NCBI GenBank assembly: GCA_023853785.1
Contig: JAJIRX010000811.1
Span: 62,001 to 126,000, forward strand
Direction of reading: 5' to 3'
DNA from: Psilocybe azurescens
Lineage: Eukaryota; Basidiomycota; Agaricomycetes; Agaricales; Agrocybaceae
Length of the DNA stretch: 64,000 nt
The notes below the pieces were generated by a model, which saw only the letters and a program-made list of their open reading frames with translations, did no database searches and had not been told where the DNA came from. This document shows, in pieces, positions 1 to 8,562 of this stretch (positions are counted from its first letter, which is position 1; each line of letters begins with the position of its first letter). The position numbers were made by a program, and so were the translations under genes.

Positions 1-8
1 GCTTCAAA

Positions 9-833
9 TTGTCGTTAGATGGGAAATCGGCCTATGAACAAATTCGTATAGATCCGGCGCACGTACATCGCACCGGCGTAACGACCCCAGATGGAAACAT
101 GGTTAGTCATTTCGTTCTGAAGCCTCCAGTCGAACGAAAGGAGGGCGGGAAGAGCACAAAACAGGCAAAGAACACGGTAAATCCTGCCACAGAAAGGTTG
201 ATAATTAGGATACCACCGTTAAGGAAAAACATTGATCCGGACTTACCTAATACGGAGACACATGATATTCCCGATAAAGACGAGAACGCGGAGATATCAG
301 GCCCGCGTGACAACGGCGAACCCCGAGACGCGCCAAGCCTATTGGACTTAGCGTCGTCGACGGTCAACGGATTCGATATTGTAAACGAAATCCGTAACAG
401 CTACGACTTAGACCCTTTTTTCAGCCATGTATTCAAAGAACCAAAGGAGTTCAAAAATTTTGAAGTGGAAAAGGGGCTAGTGTTTCTAAGGGAAAAGGGA
501 AATAAATTACTATGCATCCCTAGAATCATTGTAAAAGGCAGAAGCATCAGGGAAATAATTATATCTGAGGCACATTCCTTGTTAGCTCATCTTGGAACAG
601 CCAAAACTGTAGATTACCTTAGAAATCAGGTATGGTGGAAGGATTTAGTCCATGACACCAAAGCTTTTGTGATACCTGCTCCACCTGCAAGAGGAGCAAA
701 CCAAATAACCAAAAACCATATGGGTTACTCAACCCACTCCCTGTTCCTGGTACTCCATGGGAATCCATTGGGATCGACTTTATTGGACCACTCCCCAACT
801 CTAAAAATCGTGATGGGAATTTTGACTCTATAA
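9..833 (+). pseudogene. pol fragment: reverse transcriptase scrap joined to integrase H2C2 region
   Basis: The first ~33 codons match the reverse transcriptase stretch around catalytic motif A (SAYEQIRI, then TPDGNMVSH). The frame then enters a hydrophilic linker and, from about residue 140, the integrase N-terminal zinc-binding region (LLAHLGTAKTVDYLRN, WWKDL). The YxDD box and RNase H are missing, so an internal deletion is inferred. After the WWKDLVHD region the frame drifts into unrelated sequence and stops, while integrase continues in another frame from 836. The second cysteine pair of H2C2 and the first catalytic Asp of integrase fall in the zone of the frameshift. Confidence 0.8.
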
Positions 834-835
834 CA

Positions 836-1999
836 GTGGTGATCTGTTTATTGACCGGAATGGTACATTTAATTCCAAGTAGAACAGATTATACTGCCCG
901 GCAAGTGGCAGAATTAATATTCGAACATGTGTACAAGTTGCACGGACTCCCTAAAAATATTATAAGTGATCGGGATGTTCTATTTACGAGTATCCTTTGG
1001 AATCACCTGAATAAATTAATCGGAACCCAGCTAAAAATGTCCAGCGCCTACCACCCCCAAACGGATGGTTCCACAGAGCGCGCAAATCGCACTATAAATC
1101 AAATGCTACGACAATGTATAAATGATAGACAAACAGACTGGGTAGCAAAGCTCCCGGCCATTGAATTCGCTATTAATTCAGCCCGGTCTGAGAGCACCGG
1201 TTTTGCTCCATTTTTCTTAAACAACGGTCGCATGCCGCGCCCCATGATTTGGGACTCAGCAAACCAATCGGAATACCCATCCGTCCGAAATTTTGCTCTC
1301 CAAAAGAAACTCGCACTGATAGCGGCTCATGATAGCATTTTAGCCGCCCGAGTAAAGCAAACTAGAGATGCAAACAGGAAAAGACAGCTATCTCCTTTCA
1401 AAGAAGGAGATCTAGTATACCTATCATCAAAGAATATCTCGTTCCCTAAAGGTTTAGCTAGAAAGCTGATTCCTAAATACATTGGACCTTACAAAATTTT
1501 AAAGGACTATGGTAATCAGTCTTATAAATTAGATTTATCTAACTCCCTAAAACAACGAGGGGTGCACCCTGTTTTTCATGCCTCCTTGTTGAGAATACAT
1601 CACCCTAACGACGACAGACTGTTCCCTGGTCGCTTGGATGAACAAATAAGCTCAGTAGATCAGCCAGGGTCTGAATGGGCTGTAGAAAGAATCAAATCGC
1701 ATTTTGGAGTTGGATTAGATTCAATTTTCGAAATGGAATGGAAAGCTGGGGACGTAACCTGGCTACCTTATGATAATATTGCTGATTTACATGCTCTAAA
1801 AGTTTATCTTGACCTCCTAGGTGTTGAAAAAATCGAACAACTACCTAAGGGACGCGGAAAACCCCCATCCGATGATCCTCAAATTTTTCTGAACTCTCTC
1901 TATTTTTCCGAACACCCCAAACCTCCCAAAACCTATAAAACCCCGTCTATAATTCGCTCTTCCCTCACCAAATTATCCACTCGCTTATTTCAACGTTAA
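836..1999 (+). CDS. Ty3/gypsy integrase core and chromodomain-like C-terminus (partial pol)
   Basis: The ORF begins within the catalytic core of integrase. It carries the second Asp (SDRDVLFTS) and the Glu of the DDE triad (HPQTDGSTERANRTINQ), followed by the GPY/F-type module (IGPYKILKDYG) and the VHPVFHASLL segment that precedes the chromodomain in chromoviruses. The tail (EWAVERIKSH ... WLPYDNI) is chromodomain-like. No initiation codon is expected because this is the downstream part of pol; the upstream part is out of frame in 9-833. Confidence 0.9.
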   Translation: MVICLLTGMVHLIPSRTDYTARQVAELIFEHVYKLHGLPKNIISDRDVLFTSILWNHLNKLIGTQLKMSSAYHPQTDGSTERANRTINQMLRQCINDRQTDWVAKLPAIEFAINSARSESTGFAPFFLNNGRMPRPMIWDSANQSEYPSVRNFALQKKLALIAAHDSILAARVKQTRDANRKRQLSPFKEGDLVYLSSKNISFPKGLARKLIPKYIGPYKILKDYGNQSYKLDLSNSLKQRGVHPVFHASLLRIHHPNDDRLFPGRLDEQISSVDQPGSEWAVERIKSHFGVGLDSIFEMEWKAGDVTWLPYDNIADLHALKVYLDLLGVEKIEQLPKGRGKPPSDDPQIFLNSLYFSEHPKPPKTYKTPSIIRSSLTKLSTRLFQR

Positions 2000-2009
2000 T
2001 TCACTCACC

Positions 2010-2900
2010 ATGTCTGCTCCCATTGATTCTCCCATCCCCTCTTCTCAAATAGATTATAATCTCTCTCTTGCTTCTAATTCTATGGACGATAATTTTTCTG
2101 TAGATGCTCTTTTTGGCGACGATACGCCCGATCCCGTTCCTTCTAAACCTTCTATAATTTCTTCTCTTCATTTCACTAAAAATAGTACTTCCCTCGATTC
2201 TCACCTTCCTTCCTTTGCCCACCATATTTCTACTCCCTCCGTCGCTGTCGCCTCCAACACCGCCCCTACCAATGCCAATCCGGTCGTCGATATCAATGTT
2301 CAAACTACCAGTGCCGCCGATCATTTAAACTATCCGTCGTTACCTACCATCGCCCATCCTGGTGTCCGTCGCATCGCATTCAACAAATTTATTATATTCG
2401 ATCCGACCTACGGATTCACCAAACTCGACGCACAACAGGCCTTTTCGTCCAAAATCATCTTGTCTTTCTGCGCATACGATCGCAAAATCCGCTCTTTAAA
2501 CGACAAAACCGCCGAATTATCTTATGTTCCCTACGGATACCCTGGCATCGCGAATATATTCAACTCGTACGCCGTCGGACCGCAACGTTTCTCAGTCTGG
2601 AACACTTCCCTTTGCCGTTACATCACCGAAGGAGAACCCATCAAGGCCTCCGACTTCAATATACCCCGCCCCAAACGTCGCAACAAGCCGACTCACAAGC
2701 CTACACCACAACAAAATCACAATTCCTTTCCCTTCGTCGGCTCTAACCCTCAAAATCAATTAATTGCTGATATGGTACTACTTGGGGCATCCGCGGACAC
2801 TACTCGTCGTAAACGATTCGACCATTACTTCCATCGTCGCGAGAACAAACGACGAACCATGTCGGGCGCCGGACCTTCGAAACATACTCGGTCCTCTTAA
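2010..2900 (+). CDS. Extra ORF between integrase and 3' LTR, unknown function
   Basis: An intact 296-codon ORF with ATG starts ten bases after the pol stop and lies wholly inside the element, in the place where env-like genes of some LTR elements sit. The N-terminal ~110 residues are Ser/Pro/Asp-rich and probably disordered. Residues ~110-225 look folded (GVRRIAFNKF, AQQAFSSKIILSF, a Tyr/Gly-rich stretch). The tail is basic (RPKRRNKPTHKPTP and KRRTMSGAG). I see no signal peptide or membrane helix, so a membrane envelope protein is unlikely; the basic C-terminus could bind nucleic acid, which is inference. Confidence 0.65.
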   Translation: MSAPIDSPIPSSQIDYNLSLASNSMDDNFSVDALFGDDTPDPVPSKPSIISSLHFTKNSTSLDSHLPSFAHHISTPSVAVASNTAPTNANPVVDINVQTTSAADHLNYPSLPTIAHPGVRRIAFNKFIIFDPTYGFTKLDAQQAFSSKIILSFCAYDRKIRSLNDKTAELSYVPYGYPGIANIFNSYAVGPQRFSVWNTSLCRYITEGEPIKASDFNIPRPKRRNKPTHKPTPQQNHNSFPFVGSNPQNQLIADMVLLGASADTTRRKRFDHYFHRRENKRRTMSGAGPSKHTRSS

Positions 2901-3038
2901 AAACATCCATCTCAACTCGGACATCGAAACGGCTCATAACTTTAAGGCAGGACCTTCTTATCCACATCTCAACATTCATTTGGCGACATTCTCTCGATCT
3001 AACGTTTGGGCATTATGCTATAATACCCGGAGGGCGTA

Positions 3039-3406
3039 TGTGACGATCCGGTATTCTCCTTACTCATTGATTATCTATAGTTTTATCTTATCTTCACATT
3101 TCGACTACATTCCATTCCGTCGACTGATACACGACTTCGTCCCTTTTTCTTCCCTTATCCATTATCCCTGAAACACTCCCTTAGATACCTTATTTATCCT
3201 CCTTAGCCACAAACCCTTTTACTTAAGTTCTAGACCTCTTCCTTACAGTATAAATACAGGCTGTAGTAGATACCAATTTCCCCCAGTGAACAACGAACAC
3301 TTACACCTGTCTATTCAGTGCTCAGCTTCATTCTATTCCCCTATTTCCGTGTGTCAGGACGATACTATCGATACTCTAGCAGTCACGATTAGTTACTCCT
3401 GTCACA
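3039..3406 (+). repeat. 3' LTR of the Ty3/gypsy element
   Basis: The 368-base segment begins TGTGAC and ends GTCACA, the inverted ends expected for an LTR, and directly follows the last ORF of the element. It contains a TATA-like box at 3249-3256. The sequence right after its end (from about 3408) matches the 5' region of the gene copy at about 7030, which fixes the outer boundary. Confidence 0.8.
3249..3256 (+). promoter_or_regulatory. TATA-like box in LTR
   Basis: TATAAATA lies about 210 bases into the LTR, where an element promoter is expected. In a 5' LTR it would drive the genomic transcript; in this 3' copy it could fire into the flanking gene fragment. Confidence 0.45.
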
Positions 3407-3407
3407 T

Positions 3408-3590
3408 GCGCGTAACTCAACTCTCATTCTCTCTTTTACTGACTTACTCGAATGGTACGCCCCTTTCTCTGTTTAAATTTACCCAAAAGATCCGTTCGCC
3501 AGAACTCCTCCCTAAACAGGACGTTGACCCCTCTCAGGATCAGTTCCTCCGTGCTACGCCGTCTAGTGCTCTATCAAAGTGCGGCGGCAC
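3408..3590 (+). pseudogene. 5' fragment of a PBA1-like gene (duplicate of 7030-7205)
   Basis: From CGCGTAACTCAACT just after the LTR to about 3585, the sequence matches 7032-7205 closely, including the stretches encoding TYSNGTPLSLFKFTQK and SPELLP. Similarity fades after the CTACGCC shared by both copies. It is therefore a truncated duplicate of the 5' region of the PBA1-like gene downstream. The retrotransposon lies directly upstream of it. No start codon or complete frame is present. Confidence 0.7.
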
Positions 3591-4000
3591 TACCGATCCA
3601 TAACTCGTTTTCGTCAGAGCGCGCTCCAGCCTCCCGCGTGCCAAAATTGAGCCAAAATGATACTCCACACCTGCCAACTGGCTAGGAGAGACTACAATCA
3701 CTTATTGATCAACCAATCTTATATATAAGTTACAAGTTGTTGAAAAGTAAGTATTTAGCTGTAGTGCGCACATAGTGCGCACTAAGTCAACAGCAAGTTG
3801 ACATTGAGTTGACCCCAGACAATTGCGTCGGACTTCAAATACGGTCGTCAATTGCCACGACACAGTCCACTCCAACATCCTCAAAAACCATCTCAGCATC
3901 GTCTTCAGTACTGAGCCAGACCCAGAGCTTCTTTCTGTTTCTACTTTGTGACTTTGCATTCAAGTAGCTCGTGCTGGAAGTTCTATTTGTCCGCTCACGA

Positions 4001-5633
4001 ATGTCTAACCAAAGCGGTGACAGTGGCATGGAGGTAGGTTAAAAGCTTCTTTCAGTCAATGACATTCCGAATTCAATATTGCCATAGAATTCGAGCATTA
4101 GGATCGACTTTTCGCTCGTACCAGGAAAACCAGGGATTTTTATTGAAAGAGCCGCTTTTTGGGACTCTCCAACCACGGCCCAGTGGTTTAAAGATCGAGG
4201 ATATATTCTGTATAGGCGCCTTGAAGATGAGAATTACGACATCGGTTTTGATTCAGTTCCTTCCATAGCACCTACGGCATGGGGCCAGGCGGAGTACCCA
4301 TACGCTCACTATGATCTCGAATCTTCGGACGAGGTGCCTCTTCGCGTATCTGATACAGAGGTACATGAGTCTGAGGCCCTGAAACTATCGATATGTGTTG
4401 CTGACATTCATTAGGGAAAAGTCTTTTTGCGCAGGACTCACTCAACCGCCATGTAGCGATCAAGATCGTACGCGCCGATACTGACGAGTTGAAAATTTTT
4501 GATTTTCTGAAGTTGCAAAGCCTGGCGACTCTGGAAGAGAATTGTGTCATTCCTGTTTTAGATATCCTACCCGCCGATGGCTTTTCCTTCGTGGTGACGC
4601 CAAGGTTTGTTGTCTGTCTCTCATAGTGGCTCTTATTCATTAGGTGATTTGGCGCTATTTTAGATGGGGGACCCTGGTTGAAACACCATTTCCTCAACGA
4701 CTACGCGGGGCAATGACCATGATCCATTCGATGCTCAAAGTACGTGATCTGATCGGCGCTATGAAGAATAACTAAACACGCAATGCGTCCAGGGTTTGAA
4801 CTTTTTGCACAAACACAACATTGCTCATAGGGTAAGCTCTTTCATGCCCCCATGCGGATCTTCGCTCATCTTTCCCAAGGATATCAAAGCGGGCAATTTC
4901 TTGGTAAATCATTTTGGAGATGATTACCGGCTTTCTGACAGCGCAGTACGCGACGACCTACGCTCTAAAGGATTGCTGTCCTATGCCCTCTTTGACTTTG
5001 ACCATTCTGTTATGTTGCCTCCTGAAGGAGACCGAACCCAATACCGTCTTCCATACTACGAGTCTTGGGGTACCATCAATGTTGTCACTGACACCGCTCA
5101 GGGAGAACATGACTTCAATCCATTTGTGTTTGATGTTGGTGCCCTGGGCCGACTTTTTCTGTGTTAGGTTTCAGGTATGTTATATATTTTACTTTTACTA
5201 AAACGCCTTTCTGATTGATACCCCAGCATCTATCACGGGAAATTCCTATTTTGCTCCTTTCCTTGACAAACTCACGACTCGGAAGCTAGAGTCTCGTTTC
5301 ACTGCTGCTGAAGCTCTACATTTTTTCGAGGAAGTAATGCTGCAGTCTTTAAAAGCTGAGCTAGATCGACCGATAGATCCGGAAGATTCCACTATGTTGG
5401 GATATCCCTACTATGAATATGATCGATGGGCAACTGTACCATCCGATTTTGCAAAGAAATGGGCGCACTGTAGAGAACCGCCCTTGCCATGGACAATAAG
5501 GCTCTTGCGTAAAATCTGTCGAACTTCATGGGGCTGTCACAATGTACCACGCATTCGCTTGTTATTCTTCCGTTCATTTGTCTTCCTTCGCCGCCTGACG
5601 AGTTGCTTTTTTGGACTGCAGACCAAAAAGTGA
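4001..5633 (+). pseudogene. Agaricomycete-type protein kinase, frame broken
   Basis: Spliced exons can be traced from ATG 4001: 4001-4033, 4088-4360, about 4435-4604, 4664-4739, 4793-4831, 4880-~5175, and ~5226-5633. They encode a kinase with VAIKIV (lysine of subdomain II), HRDIKAGN split by an intron at 4832-4879, and DFDHS in place of DFG, features of the large lineage-specific kinase family of mushroom fungi. The frame breaks at the T-run near 5156-5160 and again near 5245; the joint at 4415-4434 also reads better with one more base. The C-terminal exon ends with a Trp/Arg/Phe-rich tail. Either the gene is dead or the sequence carries indels. A second fragment lies at 6396. Confidence 0.7.
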
Positions 5634-6395
5634 TGGATTGATCCTTTTGGCATAAAGGTGCTGCAAAGGACAAAGAACATATATGTATTTATTCACATTG
5701 TTTGAGTAGTCTTAAATTGAAAACTTTACTTCAACCTGATGGTCCATCCAGTTGTCGGAAAAATCAAGATCGACAAGTTTGTACTGACTGGCTCCAATGA
5801 GTGTGTCAGACCATCAGCGCGAGGGGTGGTGTATGAGCATTAGTTGTTACCTTTCAAATACAAGTCTAACAGGTGCCGATTGAGCGCTAAGAGGCTCTGC
5901 AATGACTTATGGCCAGTTACAATGCTTATCGGCTTCGTTAACATTGGACATTCTCAGTATGATAGCCATTAGGGTGCGATAGGAATAAAAATTCTTTCAG
6001 GTTAATGCTAATGTACAAAGTAACAACGACAATTGAATATTGATCACTAGGCGCTAACCATTTACCCCATCCTCATTCACAGGTTCTTCGTCTTCTTCAG
6101 AACTGGCTTCCAGTAGATCCATTGCCCATTTCACACCCCCATCATCTGCACTCGATTTTTCACTCGCGCCGACCAAGCTTGATTCCGAATTGGGGGAAAT
6201 CTAGTACGGCGCTTACAGCGCTTTGCATATTTTTGTGAACATTTACGTGACTGTGTGCCTTAATCAAACAAAGAAGATGCGAGAGATAAACCGGATTTTG
6301 ATCGTTCATCTTCAGGAGTTCTGCATCGATTATGCCTATCCGTATCTCCGATAATCTCAAGGAGCGCGTATTGTACTCAAGTATAATGGTTGTGA
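5634..6395. other. Intergenic, no gene seen
   Basis: I find no ORF with recognisable protein character and no RNA gene. The short minus-strand ORF at 6160-6360 has no family features. Confidence 0.5.
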
Positions 6396-6460
6396 CGCTC
6401 TAAAGGATTGCTGTCCTATGCCCTCTTCGACTTGACCGTTCTATTATGCTCATATGAGGC
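6396..6460 (+). pseudogene. Short fragment of the kinase gene
   Basis: About 60 bases (ACGCTCTAAAGGATTGCTGT onward to TATTATGCT) match 4960-5018 of the kinase gene at about 90 percent, including the part encoding the DFD motif, with a one-base loss in that motif. Nothing recognisable flanks it. It shows that a second kinase copy once lay here or that part of the first was duplicated. Confidence 0.7.
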
Positions 6461-7029
6461 CCTCAAGTCTTTTGAAAAACACATACGAAATCATAAATTT
6501 GTACTGTTATAAAAACAGAAACAGAAATTCTTGGCAAAGGGGTAGGCATAGGTAGTCCCAGTTGTAAAGAACTTGCGCATGGTGAAAACAAACGCTTACA
6601 GACCGCATTTAATTATAACTAATGTTGTCGATAGTGAGCTAAATACATAGTAGAGGGCGCTAGCTGGCTGAAGTTCGGAATGCGTGCTTCCCTGTAAGAA
6701 ATTATGGCAGTCAGGTTAGATGAGTTTGCATATGAAAACATCATCTTTTTGATGCGACTCACTGTGGAAGTGGTGGCATCACAATATACTTGGACCTCGC
6801 TGTTTGCAGGAATAGGAAACCAACCGCCTTTGTTCTTGTAGAAATAAGCTTTAGCCAGCTGCCATGCAACTAGCAAGTAAAGCTCCTAGATCTCGAGGAT
6901 TTGGTTGGATCAGTATCAGATAGACGTGTTTAATCCATGTGTGTAGTCGCTATCGGTGACCGCATGAGCTTCAAGAATGTGTTTATTAGTAAGCTTTGAT
7001 CATGCACAGTCCCTAGATTAGATTGGATG
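6461..7029. other. Intergenic, no gene seen
   Basis: No convincing ORF or repeat. The sequence leads directly into the PBA1-like gene copy. Confidence 0.5.
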
Positions 7030-8190
7030 TACGCGTAACTCAACTCAACTCTCAACCCTCTCTTTTACTGACCTATTCGAATGGTACGCCTCTTTCTCTG
7101 TTTAAATTTACCCAAAAGACCCGTTCGCCAGAACTCCTCCCTGACCAGGACGTTGACCCCCTCTCAGAATCAGCCCCTCCGCGCTACGCCATCGAGTCCG
7201 ACGAAGAAGAGGACGAGATAAACCCTCTTCGCGGCGAGCCTGCCTCAGCACCAACAAAATATGACATCAACATCGTGGGCGACCTGCCCAAATCCCAGGC
7301 CCTCGTCGTCGCATCAGGAGATGCAGGCAAGTTCTGGGCCAAAGGTGCTGAGCTGGGCGAATAAACCGGCGCGGTGTTCGTCAACAAAGTGCAGGTACGT
7401 CTGCATTGAATCTTCTAATGGATGACAATGGACGCTAATAATATCACCAGATCGGACTGGTGTTCAACCCCACCTGGACAAGCTCGACGGTTATCATCTC
7501 GGAAGTGCTCTCCAAACTGCCTCTCTCCGCCATGCACCCCTACGCATCAGCCATTCTCGAGTCTCTGACTCCCAAGAGGTATATCCTTTATCCTTTTCAC
7601 TCGAGTCCTTTTCCCCTTCTAATCAATCAACCCACTTTATTTTCGCAGCCTCGCGCTCCTCGACACCTATCCAACACCCACATACGCAACAGACGTGCTT
7701 ATACCCTACCACGACGCGCCCATCCGGTACCTCACCACCTCCGAAACACTCAGCTTCCCCGTACGTATCTAACACCCATTTTCCCCTACCTTAAACAAAT
7801 GGTTCATCTCATCATATCTCTACCTCCAGAAATCCCAAGCAGAGCCATTCGCACCCCCGAACCTCATAAGCTCAACATCTGCCTCCTTCCTCACCACCAC
7901 CACCACCACCACTTCATTCTCACGCACACTCATCCTCCTCCCCTCCCCACACATCCCACACGCACCTCCCAAAGTCCTCTCCCCTCCAACTTCTCCCAGC
8001 TCGAGCAGGACGCTGTCGAGTGGCCCGCCGCGCTCATTAACGCCGCGCAGGACCTCGTCTTCCAGTCCCTAGCAGCAGAAGGAGAAGAGCCGAACACAAG
8101 CAAGCATACATGGACGGTACCACCGTCCGCGCAGAAAGAGAAAGCCCCAAACGGAGCACTCAAATCGGCGAAGGCGGGATGTACATCTAA
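7030..8190 (+). pseudogene. PBA1: Proteasome assembly chaperone 1-like (Pba1/PSMG1), broken
   Basis: Exons encode an acidic N-terminus (PRYAIESDEEEDE), then YDINIVGD ... VFVNKVQIGLVFNP, SLALLDTYPTPTY and RYLTTSETLSFP, and the last codons before the stop at 8188-8190 read Met-Tyr-Ile. That C-terminal hydrophobic-Tyr-X motif is what Pba1 family chaperones use to dock on the 20S proteasome alpha ring. Introns: about 7396-7451, 7580-7648, 7761-7829. Damage: an in-frame TAA at 7362-7364, a one-base frame loss near 7982-7990 (C-run) and another between 8085 and 8110. No in-frame ATG precedes the acidic region. Assignment to Pba1 rests on the HbYX end and general look, so it is tentative. Confidence 0.5.
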
Positions 8191-8562
8191 GCTAGATGAT
8201 CATTATGGGCCTTTATGACCACCCAGTGTAAAATATCCAAAATTCCATTATTCAGACATTCGAAAGATAAAATGCACCGGAGTTTTTACTTTCGAACCGA
8301 TTTTCAAAAATCAAATAACCTAGAAACTCGAAACTAAAAGCCAGGATCATTTAATGACATTACGTGTGTAAAAATAAGAAGGGTATGCATGCAGAAATCA
8401 AATCAAAAGAGTAGAAAACGAAAGAAAACTAAATGCAATACGTAAAAGAAAAAAAAATCCTGCGAGTCGGGACAAAGACCAAAACTATGTATGTACGTAT
8501 ACGAAAAGATTAAAAAGATTGAAAATACCCATCATTCAATCCACATCCGACACATAAAACCA
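8191..8562. other. Convergent intergenic region
   Basis: AT-rich 3' flank between the PBA1-like copy and the end of the CSC1-like gene. A-rich runs near 8400-8460 would fit a 3' UTR. No gene seen. Confidence 0.5.

Larger units (their letters stand above)
1..3406 (+). mobile_element. Ty3/gypsy LTR retrotransposon, 3' part
   Basis: The window opens inside a Ty3/gypsy-type retrotransposon. In order it shows a scrap of reverse transcriptase, an H2C2 zinc-binding region, the integrase core with a chromodomain-like tail, an extra ORF, and a 3' LTR. The 5' LTR, gag and protease lie outside the window, so target-site duplication cannot be tested. Pol is broken by a frameshift near 670-690 and lacks most of reverse transcriptase and all of RNase H, so this copy cannot move by itself. 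The LTR abuts a fragment of a proteasome-chaperone-like gene that occurs again at about 7030. Confidence 0.9.

Noticed and set aside
3761..3782. AGTGCGCAC repeated twice, possible operator or element end
   Set aside because: Short, self-complementary unit with no partner elsewhere in the window that I could find.
7890..7917. CAC triplet repeat, possible microsatellite
   Set aside because: It is a short Thr-codon run within the PBA1-like exon, not an independent repeat.
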